A DNA stretch of 64,000 nucleotides from Chlorops oryzae (GCA_020466095.1 CM035808.1:8773012-8837011); one strand, 5' to 3'. Counted from the stretch's first letter, positions 24,036 to 35,482 are shown. The notes: generated by a model from the letters alone, not told the origin. Numbers and translations: made by a program.

Positions 24036-24198
24036 CACGCTATTTACACGTTAAGACATTTCGATAATGAAACAAATTTTCGTTGGCAAGGGAGGCAGGA
24101 GGAAGAGGGGAAAACGCTACCGCACCACATTCCCGTGCGTCCCTAGCCCACAGCAATTGTGTTTCATTATCGAAATGTCTTAACGTGTAAATGGCCTC
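24036..24198. mobile_element. MITE family C, copy 1
   Basis: TIR with GCTATTTACACGTTAAGACA and TTTCGATAATGAAAC, about 163 bp, flanked by TAT. The duplicated locus at about 26460 reads CACTATTAAG without the insertion, giving a genuine empty site. Another copy is at 29002-29943 and a solitary end at about 19646. Confidence 0.88.
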
Positions 24199-24287
24199 TA
24201 TTAAGATACAACACTTTGTATGCATACATGTAGGCACGTCTACAGCTCGCATTATGCATACAACCACTTTTACACTGAATTGTTTTG

Positions 24288-24307
24288 GTTGTCATTATTT
24301 GGAGAAT
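24288..24307 (+). promoter_or_regulatory. Shared upstream motif of ZNF-3
   Basis: GTTGTCATTATTTGGAGAAT, 46 bp before the ATG, identical to the ZNF-4 version. Confidence 0.4.
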
Positions 24308-24353
24308 TTTCAAGGCAATTTATTAACTTGTTGGTTTGTTAGATGGACTTCCA

Positions 24354-24844
24354 ATGATGGAACTTGAGCAAAATGAAAGACTTGACCAACTGTGTGGCGA
24401 AATTTTCCTTACGACATACGGAAATATTGCCATGCAATGCAGTCTTTGCGATGTAATATATAAAAATTTTGAAAATTACTCAAAACATTTAAAGGATCAT
24501 TTGTCTGCAACAAAAGATATCTTTGATGAAAATGTTAGTAATGATTCAGAGGAGTATCGTTCGGCATCGCCAAACATGGAAATAGAAGATGAATTGCCAA
24601 TTGACGCAGCAGATATATCCAAATATATAAAAACGGAAGAAAACGATGAACAGGATGACATTGGCCATTCCGACGATTATGTATGTATGACTAAAAAAAA
24701 AAATTCGTAAATCTATGAACGTAAATTTATCTAGAAATCTTCATAGAGCACAGAACTGTCAACTCCAAATAAATATCGGGCGCGTCAATAGCCGAAACCT
24801 TAAGGGACCAAATGTGGAGCCACCTGAGGAGCGTAATTTTAAAT
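24354..24844 (+). pseudogene. Truncated zinc-finger copy ZNF-3
   Basis: Exon 1 (24354-24680) encodes the same N-terminal module as ZNF-4 (MMELEQNERLDQLCGEIFL) with few changes and an IKTE motif. Exon 2 begins at 24747. One extra G (TATCGGGCGCG against TATCGGCGCG in ZNF-4) shifts the frame, and homology ends at 24844 just before the first finger cysteine. No finger array is present. It could still express a short N-terminal-only protein, but the lost frame makes a pseudogene the simplest reading. Confidence 0.82.
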
Positions 24845-26401
24845 TTAAAATTTGTGAAAATTTCAAAGGATTCAGGAAAATTTCAAAAAAGGCCTCAAAA
24901 AATTAAAGCATAATTGAAAAATCAAATAAAAAATCAAACCAACGCAAAAATAAATTTAAGGATAGTCAGCAATCAATGAGCACACACAACATTGGAAAAC
25001 TTGAGGAGAATTGGAATGTTTGCTCTTTTGACAGAAAAAATGAAACTCAAACAACGATTTTTACTCATTGAGAAATTAGAAATAAGAGAATAAAATTAAT
25101 AATCAAGAATTATTATCATATTTCTACATCGGCTCAATAGATTTGAAAATTTCAATATTTGTGAAAACCTTGTACGCATAGTATGGATTCACTTAGGTGC
25201 GCAAATTCTGAGATTGCGTCGCAAATTTTAAATAGTGGACCAATGAGCTTCGCAAATTGTGGCAAATGAGAAATTTTCACACATACTGTCAAAATTTACA
25301 TGAAAATTTACGATGGGAAAAGTTGCGAAGGCATATGCGAAGCTGCATGAGTACCACTAATGTGTGAACAACCCCATCGCAAAGTGCTTGAAAAATTTTG
25401 TGCATATGAAAAACAGCTGATTGTCATCTAAATTAAGTTTTGAACATTGTTTCACATTCAGTTCGACATTTACAAAAAAAAGATTCAACATGCCCAAAAA
25501 GCAAAAAAAACAATTTATAATAGTGGTTCAAGCAATGAATTATGGCAAATTTGCCTAGCAAATTTCACTTTTGATGACAATCTGAAGAACGATGCAAAAT
25601 AACGTAACAGTGTTTGCTTTTAAAAAACGACATCAAACATGTTCTTCACATTTTAATACCAGTATATAACAAAACATATCTGTTGTCAAACAAGTATGGA
25701 AAAATTTATTTTATTCTGATACACCGCATCGCTTTTAAAATTTTTAGTCTTATACAAACCAAAGTGAAAAGTTATTTTAACTTGGTAATTATAATCGTCG
25801 TTATGTTATAAACTTTGCGAAATCTCAAATTTTGCGAAGATGCACATCTTTATACACACTTATGTGAAAACCCACTAGTCATTTTATTCAAGTTAGTTAG
25901 CAATTAGGGGCTGTTTCCACTACAGACGCATTTTTAATGCAAAAATAGTTTTCAGCCCAAATTTTTAGCACAAAAACTGCTAGCAAAATATGCGCGTATT
26001 GCTTTTCCTTCCAACAAAGAAAACATTAAACACTATTTCCAATTAACCTTAGCATATTAACGTTAGAAATATTCAAATTTCGCAAAATTTCACCTGCAAT
26101 TTTCAGCCTCTTGAGAAAACCATGATTATTTGCTTCAAATAATGTCTAAAACTATCACATAAACAATCTATTTCACTGGTTCGATTCAGAATATATGATA
26201 AAATCATATGTGCAAAATATATTTCAATATTTGCATACAGGCTGCTATTCTAAAGATTTTAAATAATTTACAAACCAGAAAAGTTATTAACTTTGAATTT
26301 AAATCTTAAATATGTTAAAATTTGGCGAAATCGCGAATTTGCGAAAGTCTACATCTTTAAAGAGTGAATCACAAGCTATAATCGGTTAGTGGAAATAGCC
26401 C
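24845..26401. other. AT-rich DNA between ZNF-3 and ZNF-4
   Basis: No gene recognised. Several short GCAAATT/CGCAAAT-rich stretches recur near 25200-25400 and 26320-26350. These may be old repeats. No clear TIRs. Confidence 0.4.
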
Positions 26402-27107
26402 CTTACATCGCAAAATTGCACCCGACGAAGTTGCGACTTGCAAAAGATTGTAGTAAAACCACTATTAAGTCATAACACTTTGTATGCATACATGTAGGCA
26501 CGTCTACGGCTCGCATTATGCATACAACCACTTTTACACTGAATTGTTTTGGTTGTCATTATTTGGAGAATTTTCAAGGCAATTTATTAACTTGTTGGTT
26601 TGTTAGATGGATTTCCAATGATGGAACTTGAGCAAAATGAAAGACTTGACCAACTGTGTGGCGAAATTTTCCTTACGACGTACGGAAATATTGCCATGCA
26701 ATGCAGTCTTTGCGATGTAATATATAAAAATTTTGAAAATTACTCAAAACATTTAAAGAATCATTTGTCTGCAACAAAAGATATCTTTGATGAAAATGTT
26801 AGTAATGATTCAGAGGAGTATCGTTTGGCATCGCCAAACATGGAAATAGAAGATGAATTGCCAATTGACGCAGCAGATATATCCAAATATATAAAAACGG
26901 AAGAAAACGATGAACAGGATGACATTGGCCATTCCGACGATTATGTATGTATGACTAAAAAAAAAAATTCGTAAATCTATGAACGTAAATTTATCTAGAA
27001 ATCTTCGTAGAGCACAGAACTGTCAACTCCAAATAAATATCGGCGCGTCAATAGCCGAAACCTTAAGGGACCAAATGTGGAGCCACCTGAGGAGCGTAAT
27101 TTTAAAT
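26402..27107 (+). repeat. Segmental duplication, copy 2 (5' half of ZNF-4)
   Basis: Homologous to 23974-24844 without the MITE. It includes the upstream motif, exon 1, the intron and the start of exon 2 of the intact ZNF-4. Confidence 0.88.
26552..26571 (+). promoter_or_regulatory. Shared upstream motif of ZNF-4
   Basis: GTTGTCATTATTTGGAGAAT, 46 bp before the ATG. Confidence 0.42.
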
Positions 27108-28267
27108 GTCCAATTTGTGGCGCAGATTTCAAGGAGAAGCATAACTTGCAAAAGCATATAAAACGCCATTCGTTGAATAAAAATTACGATTGTCCTGAGT
27201 GCGAAAAGAAATTTCACACAGGTGCGGAGGTGCGTATTCATCTACGATCCCATGCGAGGAGGAGAAAAAACAGTTGCAAAGAATGCGGACGTTCATTTCT
27301 TAATTGCATACAACTTGATAATCACATGAAAACTCACATCGAGAAACAAGAATTCACATGTTCAACTTGCCATAAATCCTTTTTCGACAAAGAAACATTT
27401 AAACAACACAGGATGTGGCATAATTCAGGTTTGTTGGAAAAAAATCTTGTTATAGAGTCAGTAGAAATATCGAAAATATCTGACGTTGATGGAAAGGAAA
27501 AGTCTTGCATCTCCGGAAAGGATGATTCCGAAAAAGAAGATCTACTAATAGAATCGGTAGAAATAACGAAGCTATCGGAATATGAAGGCGGCAAAGAAGA
27601 CACTCAATGTTCTGAAGAAGTAAATTCTGAAAATGAAGAGCTGTTAGTAGAATCGATGGATATGTCAGAGAAGCAAGCACTACTCGCGATACCCAAAACA
27701 ATTCGAAGCGTAAATAAGAGAACTCTAAAGAAACCAACCTTAACTCGACCAGAAGAGCGCAAGCATCAGTGTCCAATATGCGGTTTGGCATTCAAAGAAA
27801 AACATAATATGCGTTATCATTTTAAACGACATTCGAATCAGAAAAATCACTCTTGCCCCGAATGCTCCAAATGTTTCCATACACGTTCAGAAGTTCGTAT
27901 TCACTTGCGATCCCATACACGTGTCAAAAATTTCCTTTGCAATGATTGCGGAAATTCGTTTTTTACCTCAACACAACTCCGAAATCACATAAAGCGACAC
28001 ACCAATCAACGTGACTATAAATGCCAAATTTGTGAGAAATCCTTCTTCGAAGGTCATGGTTTGGACGTACATATGAGAAGTCATTCCTTAGAGAAGCCTT
28101 TCAATTGCAATGTTTGTGAAGCATTATTTTCAACTCGGTCCATCCTGCGCAATCATATGAAACTGCATGAAAACAAGCGATCTTACAATTGCAATGCTTG
28201 CGAAGCGAGGTTTAATCAAAAGTCCGGTCTGACTTCACATCAAAAGGCTGTACATAAGGTCATGTAA
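26618..28267 (+). CDS. C2H2 zinc-finger protein ZNF-4, ten fingers
   Basis: Exons 26618-26944 and 27011-28267, with a 66-bp phase-0 intron (GTATGT...CGTAG), giving about 527 residues, the longest family member. After the N-terminal module come EDELPI and IKTEE motifs. Exon 2 has four fingers (first CPICGADF, fourth CSTCHKSF). An acidic spacer follows with three imperfect copies of LVIESVEISKIS. Next is the basic IPKTIRSVNKRT motif and six more fingers. The fourth and last finger sets match the two-part architecture of ZNF-2, so the finger module was duplicated in their ancestor. The first ATG is 26618, with 26621 also possible. AATAAA follows about 50 bp after the stop. Confidence 0.9.
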
Positions 28268-28559
28268 AATAGGTTTCAATGGCAGAAAAATTGTATTCAA
28301 ACGGAAAGTTTCATGAATAAAGGTGATATCCATTCCCGGTTAGCTCATTGTATTTTTCTTTGTAAATTCCAATAGATGTTTAGACCAGTTTTAAAGACAA
28401 TTACAAGCAAAATGGTTCGAATTTTTGGATTGATCCAATTTCTCTTACTTGTTTTACGTTATTTGTTTGTTTTGACAGTTAAATCCTGCTACATCGTTTT
28501 CGTCAATTTGGAAAAAACAATAGCATAGATATTTACCTAAATCTACAAAATATCGAACA

Positions 28560-28934
28560 CCTCTCTTCTAAGGTGACACAACTCAAAAATCTTCAATTTT
28601 GAGTTAACATATGGAACTTGATCATAGTTAACCTCTCTACCTGCACGAAAAATTCTATTCCGTTTTTTTTTTTTTTTTTTTGGGCTCTCCAGATCTGTCA
28701 GAAATGAAAAACTTCATATAAAAAAACGATTCAGAAATGAATCAGAAATATTCTGAAGCGTTTTTTTGTATGAAGTTTTTCATTTCTGACAGAACTGGAG
28801 AGAGCCCCTTATTATAAAAAGCCGAAAACCCCCGTAAATGCCTTTCTTCTTGCGTTGATTGACACTGCGACGCATTTTGTTTTCTGCGTTTGCTGAAAAA
28901 TTAGAAATTTTGAGTTGTGTCTCCTTAGAAGAGG
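28560..28934. mobile_element. Inverted-repeat element containing a nested MITE
   Basis: Outer arms TTCTAAGGTGACACAACTCA (left) and its near-complement ending CTTAGAAGAGG (right). Inside lies a 126-bp element (28682-28807) with arms GGGCTCTCCAGATCTGTCAG and AACTTCATATAAAAAAACG. That inner arm resembles the 16509 element at the words CTCCAG and CTCCATATAAAAAAAA. Confidence 0.65.
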
Positions 28935-29013
28935 GTATGCAATATGTCTTTCTATGCCAAATCGATATTTTTCTAATTTAAACGTGGAGTATTTCTACTT
29001 ATACGCTATTTAA

Positions 29014-29740
29014 GGGCATGGTATGGTTTTAAAAAATTTTTGGGTTGTTTTTTTTTTTTTATTTTTTTTCTGAATGTACAACATTTCAAGAGTATTGTGT
29101 AAAAATTCCAAGTAAATCGTACTAAAACTAAAGGAGATACAGCGATTCAAGTGAGTGGACCTTGGTGTAAAAAGTGTAGAAAAAAAAATTTCAAATCGAT
29201 TTTGTGGAAAACGACTTTTTTGAAGTCCGTGAACACGATGCTGCAAAATCTACTTGACCGATCGTTTTAAAATTTTTTTCAATTATTATACACATAAATC
29301 AACAGGTATCGCCGTGGCCCTTTTTTTTTTTTTTTTTTTTTCCTATTTTAAAATAATAAAGTAACCTCAATTTTTAAGCGAAAATCGCGTTTTTGACTTC
29401 AAAACGCTACCAAAAAAAAAAAAAAAATTATTAAAAAAAATAGGGCCACGGCGATACCTCGGGATACAAATTACCTTTTAAAAACATGTTTCCTTTTTTT
29501 TCAGATGAACCGCTAACCTCTAATTATGTTCACGGCAAACCAACTTTTTTTCGAGGAGCCTCCGGAGAATCGATACCACGTATTTATCTATCGATAATTT
29601 CAATTTTTTTTCCCCCCCAAATACACTTAATAAGCATAACTACAACATGAATATGAAGAAAATAAACCAACATTATTCATGTCTCCAAAAAAAAATCATG
29701 AAAACATGCCTTTTTTCGGGTTTAAAACCATACCATGCCC
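29014..29740. mobile_element. TTAA-flanked MITE, second family
   Basis: TIR GGGCATGGTATGGTTTTAAA and its complement, 727 bp, with TTAA at 29010-29013 and 29741-29744. An inner inverted pair (GGTATCGCCGTGGCCC at 29306 and its complement at about 29446) suggests a further nested element with T-runs. Confidence 0.82.
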
Positions 29741-29873
29741 TTAAACGTTAAGACATTTCGATAATGAAACAAATTTTCGTCGGGAAGGGACGCAGGGGGA
29801 AGAGAGAAAAAACACTCCCATATCAGATCCGCGCGCGTCCCTAGCCCACAGCAAGTGTGTTTCATTATCGAAA

Positions 29874-29912
29874 CAAAGAGTATAGATATATTATATATAT
29901 CTATACTCTTTG
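29874..29912. mobile_element. 39-bp palindromic micro-insertion
   Basis: An almost perfect palindrome with arms CAAAGAGTATAGATATA, flanked by the 7-bp direct repeat ATCGAAA (29867-29873 and 29913-29919). It is absent from the family-C copy at 24036, so it is an insertion. Confidence 0.75.
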
Positions 29913-29994
29913 ATCGAAATGTCTCAACGTGTAAATGGTCTCTTATTTGCTGCGCAACATTTGCTGACCACGTCTGACCAAGGAATAATTTTCT

Positions 29995-30014
29995 ATTGCC
30001 ATTTTCAGGTGAAT
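29995..30014 (+). promoter_or_regulatory. Shared upstream motif of ZNF-5
   Basis: ATTGCCATTTTCAGGTGAAT, 59 bp before the ATG. Confidence 0.42.
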
Positions 30015-30073
30015 ACTCAAAAATGTTTGTTTATACATTTTGTTGGTGCTGATGTTGATAGCCTTCGGACGAA

Positions 30074-31092
30074 ATGAATTTGTTTGAACTTGATGAAAAT
30101 GAAATCATTAAAAGTCGTTGTGGGGACGTATTCTTAACAACAAAAGGAAGCATAGTCATACAATGCACTCTATGCGACCGAGCCTTCAAATGCTTTGAAG
30201 CTTATGTTGGACATTTGAATTACAAACATTTAAATTTATCCGAAATTAATGTTGATGTCCAAGAAGATATTCCAGCAGAGGAATACGAAATTTCAACACT
30301 GATCGAAGAAGAACCTGAATCATTAGGAAACGATTTAATTCCGAATGTTGAACTAAATGAAGAATCGCAAGAATGCGCAGAAATAACAGTCGAAAATGTC
30401 GACGAATCATCCACAAATGCCGAAGAGATAAAGAAACCTTTCTTGGTGAGTTTTCCAATTGCTAAATTATCAAACATTTTTATATAATACTCTTTTAGTA
30501 CTCCCAGCTCGAAATCCCGAACACTTTTCGAACCGTTAAGAAACGAGTTCTCACAAAGCAATCGCGTACTTTAACGGAAGATCGCAAACATAAATGTCCA
30601 ATATGCGGCTTGGCGTTGAAGGACAAATATATTATGCAACGACACTTCCAAAGACATTCAGTTGAAAAGAAACACGAGTGTCCAGATTGTGGAGTGAAAT
30701 TTCATACAAAAACAGAAGTGAAATTGCACACGCGAGTTCATACTGGTGAACGTAGATTCCTGTGCAGCGATTGCGGAAGTGCTTTTCCCACAAATTACGC
30801 TTTAAAAAATCATATGAAAAGGCACAAAAACCAAAGAGATTTCAAGTGTAAACTATGTGAGAAGGCGTTTTTTGATGCACCGGCGCTTCAAAATCATGAG
30901 AGAGCTCATACCTTAGAAAGGCCATTTTTATGCAAATTGTGCCCAGCAGCTTTCTCGCGCAAGTCTGGACTTCAAAATCACATAAAGCTTCATGAAAATA
31001 AACGAGCCTATAAATGTAATATTTGCGGTAAAGGATTCAATCAAAAACCTGGACTTCTGTCGCATATTAAGGGTGCTCATAAGACGACATAA
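30074..31092 (+). CDS. C2H2 zinc-finger protein ZNF-5
   Basis: Exons 30074-30445 and 30499-31092, with a 53-bp phase-0 intron (GTGAGT...TTTTAG), giving 321 residues. The N-terminal module (GDVFLTTKGSIVIQCTLC) carries one finger. The linker is acidic. Exon 2 begins with LEIPNTFRTVKKRV and carries six fingers, the first with CPICGLAL. One linker is HTGERRF, close to the classic TGEKP; the others are HKNQRDF/HENKRAY type. Exon 2 is exactly 594 bp, as in ZNF-6 and ZNF-7, and the last 60 residues are nearly identical to ZNF-6, marking them as a recent pair. Nuclear DNA binding is expected from the family. Confidence 0.92.
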
Positions 31093-31315
31093 AAACATTC
31101 TTTCATGCCAAATTGAAATTACTCACATTTCATTTATGTTTATGTTTTTGGGTTGTACTCAGATATGCAATAAATACTTAGAAAGTAAGTAAATAAGCTA
31201 CAAACTCATCAAATGAGTCGCTCAGTGGATAAAGGGAATGAGTCCAAAAGGCTCCACGGCGATAGTTCAACGCATACCTACTGCCAAATTTTATCGTGTA
31301 TCGCATATATATTAA

Positions 31316-31448
31316 GGGTCCTCATGCAACGCATTTACACCGTGTAAGCTGAGTGAAGTTCGTAAAACTGTCAAATTTTGTATGCAATTTTGACAGTTTT
31401 ACTTACTTCACTCAGTTTACACGGTGTAAATGTGTTGCATGAGGACCC
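31316..31448. mobile_element. 133-bp MITE with GGGTCCTCATGCAAC ends
   Basis: TIR GGGTCCTCATGCAACGCATT followed by TACACCGTGTAA, with the complement at the right end; nearly the whole element folds back. Flanks share ATATT. It lies between ZNF-5 and ZNF-6. Confidence 0.82.
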
Positions 31449-32120
31449 ATATTGATTATTCTTTGTGTACCTTTAGAGGCATATGTCATAATGTTACATC
31501 GTGTCCAAGGATAAGTGAAACTGCAAATTACCATGACAATTTTACTAAAGTTTCACGATGTATATGTGTTCATGAGACAAGTCTTGGCATACTGTATAAA
31601 GACAAAGAATTGAAACCCAAAAAGCCAACATGGATAACTATTTGTCTAAGTCATTTCAAGATTGAGTTTGGCATATGTTTCATGAACAAGTATAAATATA
31701 TTGCATTTAATCTTTATTCTTAAAAGAGGAGTTCTGGTTTTTTTGTCGTTTTTCATTTGCCATGTTATTATCTGAGTATTCAAAACTCGGAAAATAGTAA
31801 GTCATAGTTTCTGCATACAATATTCAACGACTAAAAAACTTGTTAAAATTTTAAGAATTCAATTTTCCATTTGCAATTATTTCTGCTGATACCCCTGGGT
31901 ATTACCGTGCCTATTTTACAAAGAACGTTAAAATATGTACAATCGAATTTTTGAATGGGACTGCATAAAAATATCGTCAATATGTAAAAAATAATCTTAA
32001 GAATATTTTCGACAAGTTTTTATAGCTTATGGAAGTACACATTTTCATCCTATGCGTGAAACGTGCAGGCATATGAATTCCAGCTTAAGGGTTCGCTGCT
32101 GTTTGTTTTTCATATGATTT
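31449..32120. other. Intergenic DNA, ZNF-5 to ZNF-6
   Basis: No coding or repeat structure recognised. Confidence 0.4.
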
Positions 32121-32140
32121 ATTGCCATTTTGTGGGGAAT
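32121..32140 (+). promoter_or_regulatory. Shared upstream motif of ZNF-6
   Basis: ATTGCCATTTTGTGGGGAAT, 90 bp before the ATG. The AG dinucleotide is lost here, which argues against a splice acceptor as the only function. Confidence 0.42.
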
Positions 32141-32230
32141 GCCTTTCGCGATTTCGATCTGTTGAAGTTCATTTTATTATTATTGGTTTGTTTATATATT
32201 CTGCTATCGTATATAGCAGAAGAATTTCTC

Positions 32231-33292
32231 ATGGATGCCATAGAAATTGTGAATCTTGAAGACGACGAAAGCTTCAGAGAGCGTTGTGGTGATGTATTTC
32301 TCACAACAAAAGGAAATATTGCCATTCAATGTACACTTTGTGGAGCTTTATATAAACATTTTCAAGAATTACTCTGACCATTTGTATAAAAAGCATTTGA
32401 ATTCCTCCGAAATTATTCATAATATTGATAATTCCCAAAGCCTGGAGAACTTAAATAATATTGAGAAATCCGAAAGAGTAAATATTTCTATTGTTAAAAG
32501 CGAAGAAGAATCGGAAGAAGAAAGCGAACTTGATCAAGCAGAAGAAATTTCAAAAGATTCAGTTCCCACTCCAAAGGTTATACTTAAAGAAGAAGACGCG
32601 TCTTTGGCAAGCTGCGAAAAAGAAAAGGACATCCAGGTCAGTACATTGGTATTGAAAAAATAATATAAAAAAAAAACTGAAATATTCTGACTTTTCAGAG
32701 CTTAGAATTTGAAATTCCAAAGGTTTACCGAAACGTCAATAAACGGACTATATTTAAAGCAACTGCAACTCCAGCAGAAGATCGCAAACATAAATGTCCA
32801 ATATGTGGTTTTGCATTCAAAGAGAAGCACAATATGGTTCATCACTTTAAGCGGCATTCACTTGAAAAGATTCACAAATGTCCAGAATGCGAAATGAGAT
32901 TTCATTCAAGGTCAGAAGTCAAATTGCATTTGAAAACTCATACACGAGAACGTAGCTTCTTATGCAGCGATTGTGGAAAAGCATTCGTCTCAAATTATGA
33001 CCTTCAAAGTCATATGAAAAGGCATAAAAATCAACGAGACTTCAAGTGCAAATATTGCGACAAGGCATTCTTCGAAAGGGAAGTTCTTCAAAATCATGAG
33101 AGATCACATACTTTAGAAAGACCCTTCTCGTGTAAAGTATGCCAAGCCAAATTTTCGAGGCCAGGAGCGCTCAGGAATCATATGAAAATACATGAAAATA
33201 AACGAGCATATAAATGTGAAATCTGTGGCAAAGGCTTCAATCAAAAACCTGGACTTATATCACACATTAAATGTGCTCATAAGACGACATAA
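32231..33292 (+). pseudogene. C2H2 zinc-finger ZNF-6 with one frameshift
   Basis: Exon 1 32231-32636, intron 32637-32698 (GTCAGT...TTTCAG), exon 2 32699-33292 (594 bp). The N-terminal module starts in one frame (MDAIEIVNLEDDESF) and is cut by a stop at about 32377. One extra base near 32363-32368, in TTTTCAAGAATTAC, explains the shift, because the next frame continues with the expected NYSDHLYKKHL. The rest is fully open: acidic linker with VKSE and LKEE (possible SUMO sites), FEIPKVYRNVNKRT, and six fingers. A single indel in an otherwise intact gene may be an assembly error, so functionality is open. Confidence 0.78.
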
Positions 33293-33707
33293 AATCTACT
33301 AGTCTGTTCGATAATGAAAAAGTTTCCTTATAAAAGATTTAAAGTTATTTGTACAAAATCGGTCATATAAAAGATTTTTAGAACATTTATTTTTGACCAC
33401 CCTAGCTATATACCTACATATGTCCTTGTAATAGAATTTTTTTTTTTTTGAAAAAAGCCCCCTTTAGTTTTTAAGAATTAGTCATTTTGTTGCTTTAGTT
33501 AAAAGGAAGAAGGATCATGTTTAAGTTAGTTATACATTATAGGTTGATTTGTATATTTCTTAATTTCGCTATACATTCTTTAATATTTACTTGTCTTACT
33601 TAAAATAAAGTGGACAAAAGTGGACTTTTGTGCACAAAATGAACAATACTTAATGCTTATTTTTATCACTGTCTAGCGTATCATTGCAGACGTAACACAA
33701 TAAAGTA

Positions 33708-34034
33708 CCGGGTCAGACGTTGCAGCAAGTGTTGCTAGCTCAATAATAATTTTCCAATTTGTCTTATAAGTCAATTATTCCATAATTCCTACAAACAAAA
33801 TGTTCTTTCGAAATTGTTCAGTTATTAGATAAGACAGGTTAGACGAAGGAATTTTTAATCTCGTCAACTTATATTATTATATTTTTTTATTTATTTTTTT
33901 TGAATAACTATTTACAAGGCTCTGGACTAGCTTTATCCTTCCCATAATTACCGTAGCTATTATTATTCCTTAACAATCTGTACTTCTTCCTTCCCATACA
34001 GGTAAAAAAAAAGTGTTTCCTTCGTCTGACCCGG
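33708..34034. mobile_element. Short-TIR MITE (CCGGGTCAGACG)
   Basis: CCGGGTCAGACG at the left and CGTCTGACCCGG at the right, 327 bp apart. A 12-bp TIR only; no clear duplication was seen. Confidence 0.5.
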
Positions 34035-34285
34035 AACAAAGTATGAGTGTAAACGCCGGCTTGTATTGCAAGACATTTTCAATGAGAGCATTCAGGAAAT
34101 TCGAATTCTTTAAATTAAAAATAAAAATTCGCAGAATATGGCTTCGAATTTGGTTTTAGCAATGACAATAAATTCGCAAGCTCTGATCCGTTTCCCCTCG
34201 TCCAGCAAAGCAGTTGTCTTGTAAATGTTTTCCAATGTAAATTGGGACTAACAAGGAAATCCAGTGAAAAATTTCATGCAAAAGT

Positions 34286-34304
34286 GCTGTCATTTTTTAG
34301 GAAT
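34286..34304 (+). promoter_or_regulatory. Shared upstream motif of ZNF-7
   Basis: GCTGTCATTTTTTAGGAAT, 78 bp before the ATG. Confidence 0.42.
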
Positions 34305-34382
34305 GACATTTTGCGATACATCGGCTGCGTACAGCTCGTTTTGTTTTGTTTCGTTTGTTTACATTTTTGGACGACTGTCTCG

Positions 34383-35482
34383 ATGGATAAAATGGATATT
34401 TTCGAGTTTGAGGAAGACGAAAACTTCGAAAAACATTGCGGAGACATATTCTTGACGACAAAAGGACATATTGCCATACAATGCACTTTTTGTGACATCT
34501 TATATAAAACATTTGAGGCCTACTACGATCACCTCGACGGTCATCTTTGTAGGGAAAATTTTGAAAATGTTGAAGACTCGAATCAGGAGCAAACCGATGA
34601 TCTAGAATATCTGAGTGAAGATAACGAAGAAAGTTATGTTGTTAATGAAAGCTGGCAAAAAATTGAAGAAAGAGAAGAGCTAGAACGAGACGAAGATGAA
34701 AATGAATATCGGGATTGTGAAATCCTTCAAGATGAGGCACTTAAAGAGGTGGAATTACCAATAAGTTTTCTTAAAGATTCAACAATGGATACAGAAATTC
34801 GAATCAATAAAAAGAAAACGGTGAAACCATTTTTGGTATGTAGTTACCTTATGTTAATCTTTCTATTTTAATCTTATTCATCTTTCAGCCTAAACCAGTT
34901 GAGATTCCAAAAGTCGTTCGAGATGTAAATAAACGGAAACTATTACGCCCACCCACCATTCCAGATATCGAACGTAAACACAAGTGTCCCGTATGCGACT
35001 TAGCATTCAAGGATAGAAATAATATGCGTCAGCATTTAAAACGTCATTCGGATGAAAAGAAACATGCTTGCCAAGAATGTTTTAAGAAATTCTACACTCC
35101 AACGGAAGTGAAGATACACATGAAAAGCCATACTTCTGAACGGAACTTCCTTTGTAGCGACTGCGGCAAGTCCTACAAGACTAATTTTCAGTTAACATGT
35201 CATTCGAAGAGACATAAAAATCAACGTGATTTTAAATGCGAAGTGTGCGATAAATCCTTCTTCGATAGTCACACTCTCAAGGATCACATGATTGTGCACT
35301 CCACAAATCGTCCATTCGTGTGCACGATCTGTTCCAGCAACTTTCCTCGCAGACTTGCGCTTAAGAACCATATGAAACTACATGAAAATAAACGAGAATA
35401 TAAATGCAAGTTATGTGACGCTGGATTCAATCAGCAAGCTGGCCTCCTTTCGCACATGAGAACTAGCCATAAGAATTCGTAG
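34383..35482 (+). CDS. C2H2 zinc-finger protein ZNF-7
   Basis: Exons 34383-34835 and 34889-35482 (594 bp), with a 53-bp phase-0 intron (GTATGT...TTTCAG), giving 348 residues. The start was chosen at MDKMDIFEFEEDEN, which aligns with paralogues; a longer frame upstream has no support. The N-terminal module is GDIFLTTKGHIAIQC with C-x2-C-x12-H-x3-H. The acidic linker (rich in E and D) ends with EVELPI. Exon 2 begins VEIPKVVRDVNKRK and has six fingers (first CPVCDLAF, last CKLCDAGF). Expected to act in the nucleus as a DNA-binding regulator. Confidence 0.92.

Larger units (their letters stand above)
23974..24844 (+). repeat. Segmental duplication, copy 1 (with ZNF-3)
   Basis: Matches 26402-27107 almost base for base, apart from an inserted MITE at 24036-24198 and a few substitutions or indels. 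The duplication stops abruptly inside the second exon of the zinc-finger gene, at ...GCGTAATTTTAAAT. Confidence 0.88.
29002..29943. mobile_element. MITE family C, copy 2, interrupted twice
   Basis: The left tip ACGCTATTTAA (29003-29013) is separated from the rest (from 29745, ACGTTAAGACATTTCGATAA) by the TTAA-flanked MITE at 29014-29740. Near its right end it also carries the 39-bp palindrome at 29874-29912. Family-C sequence resumes as ATCGAAATGTCTCAACGTGT. Confidence 0.8.
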
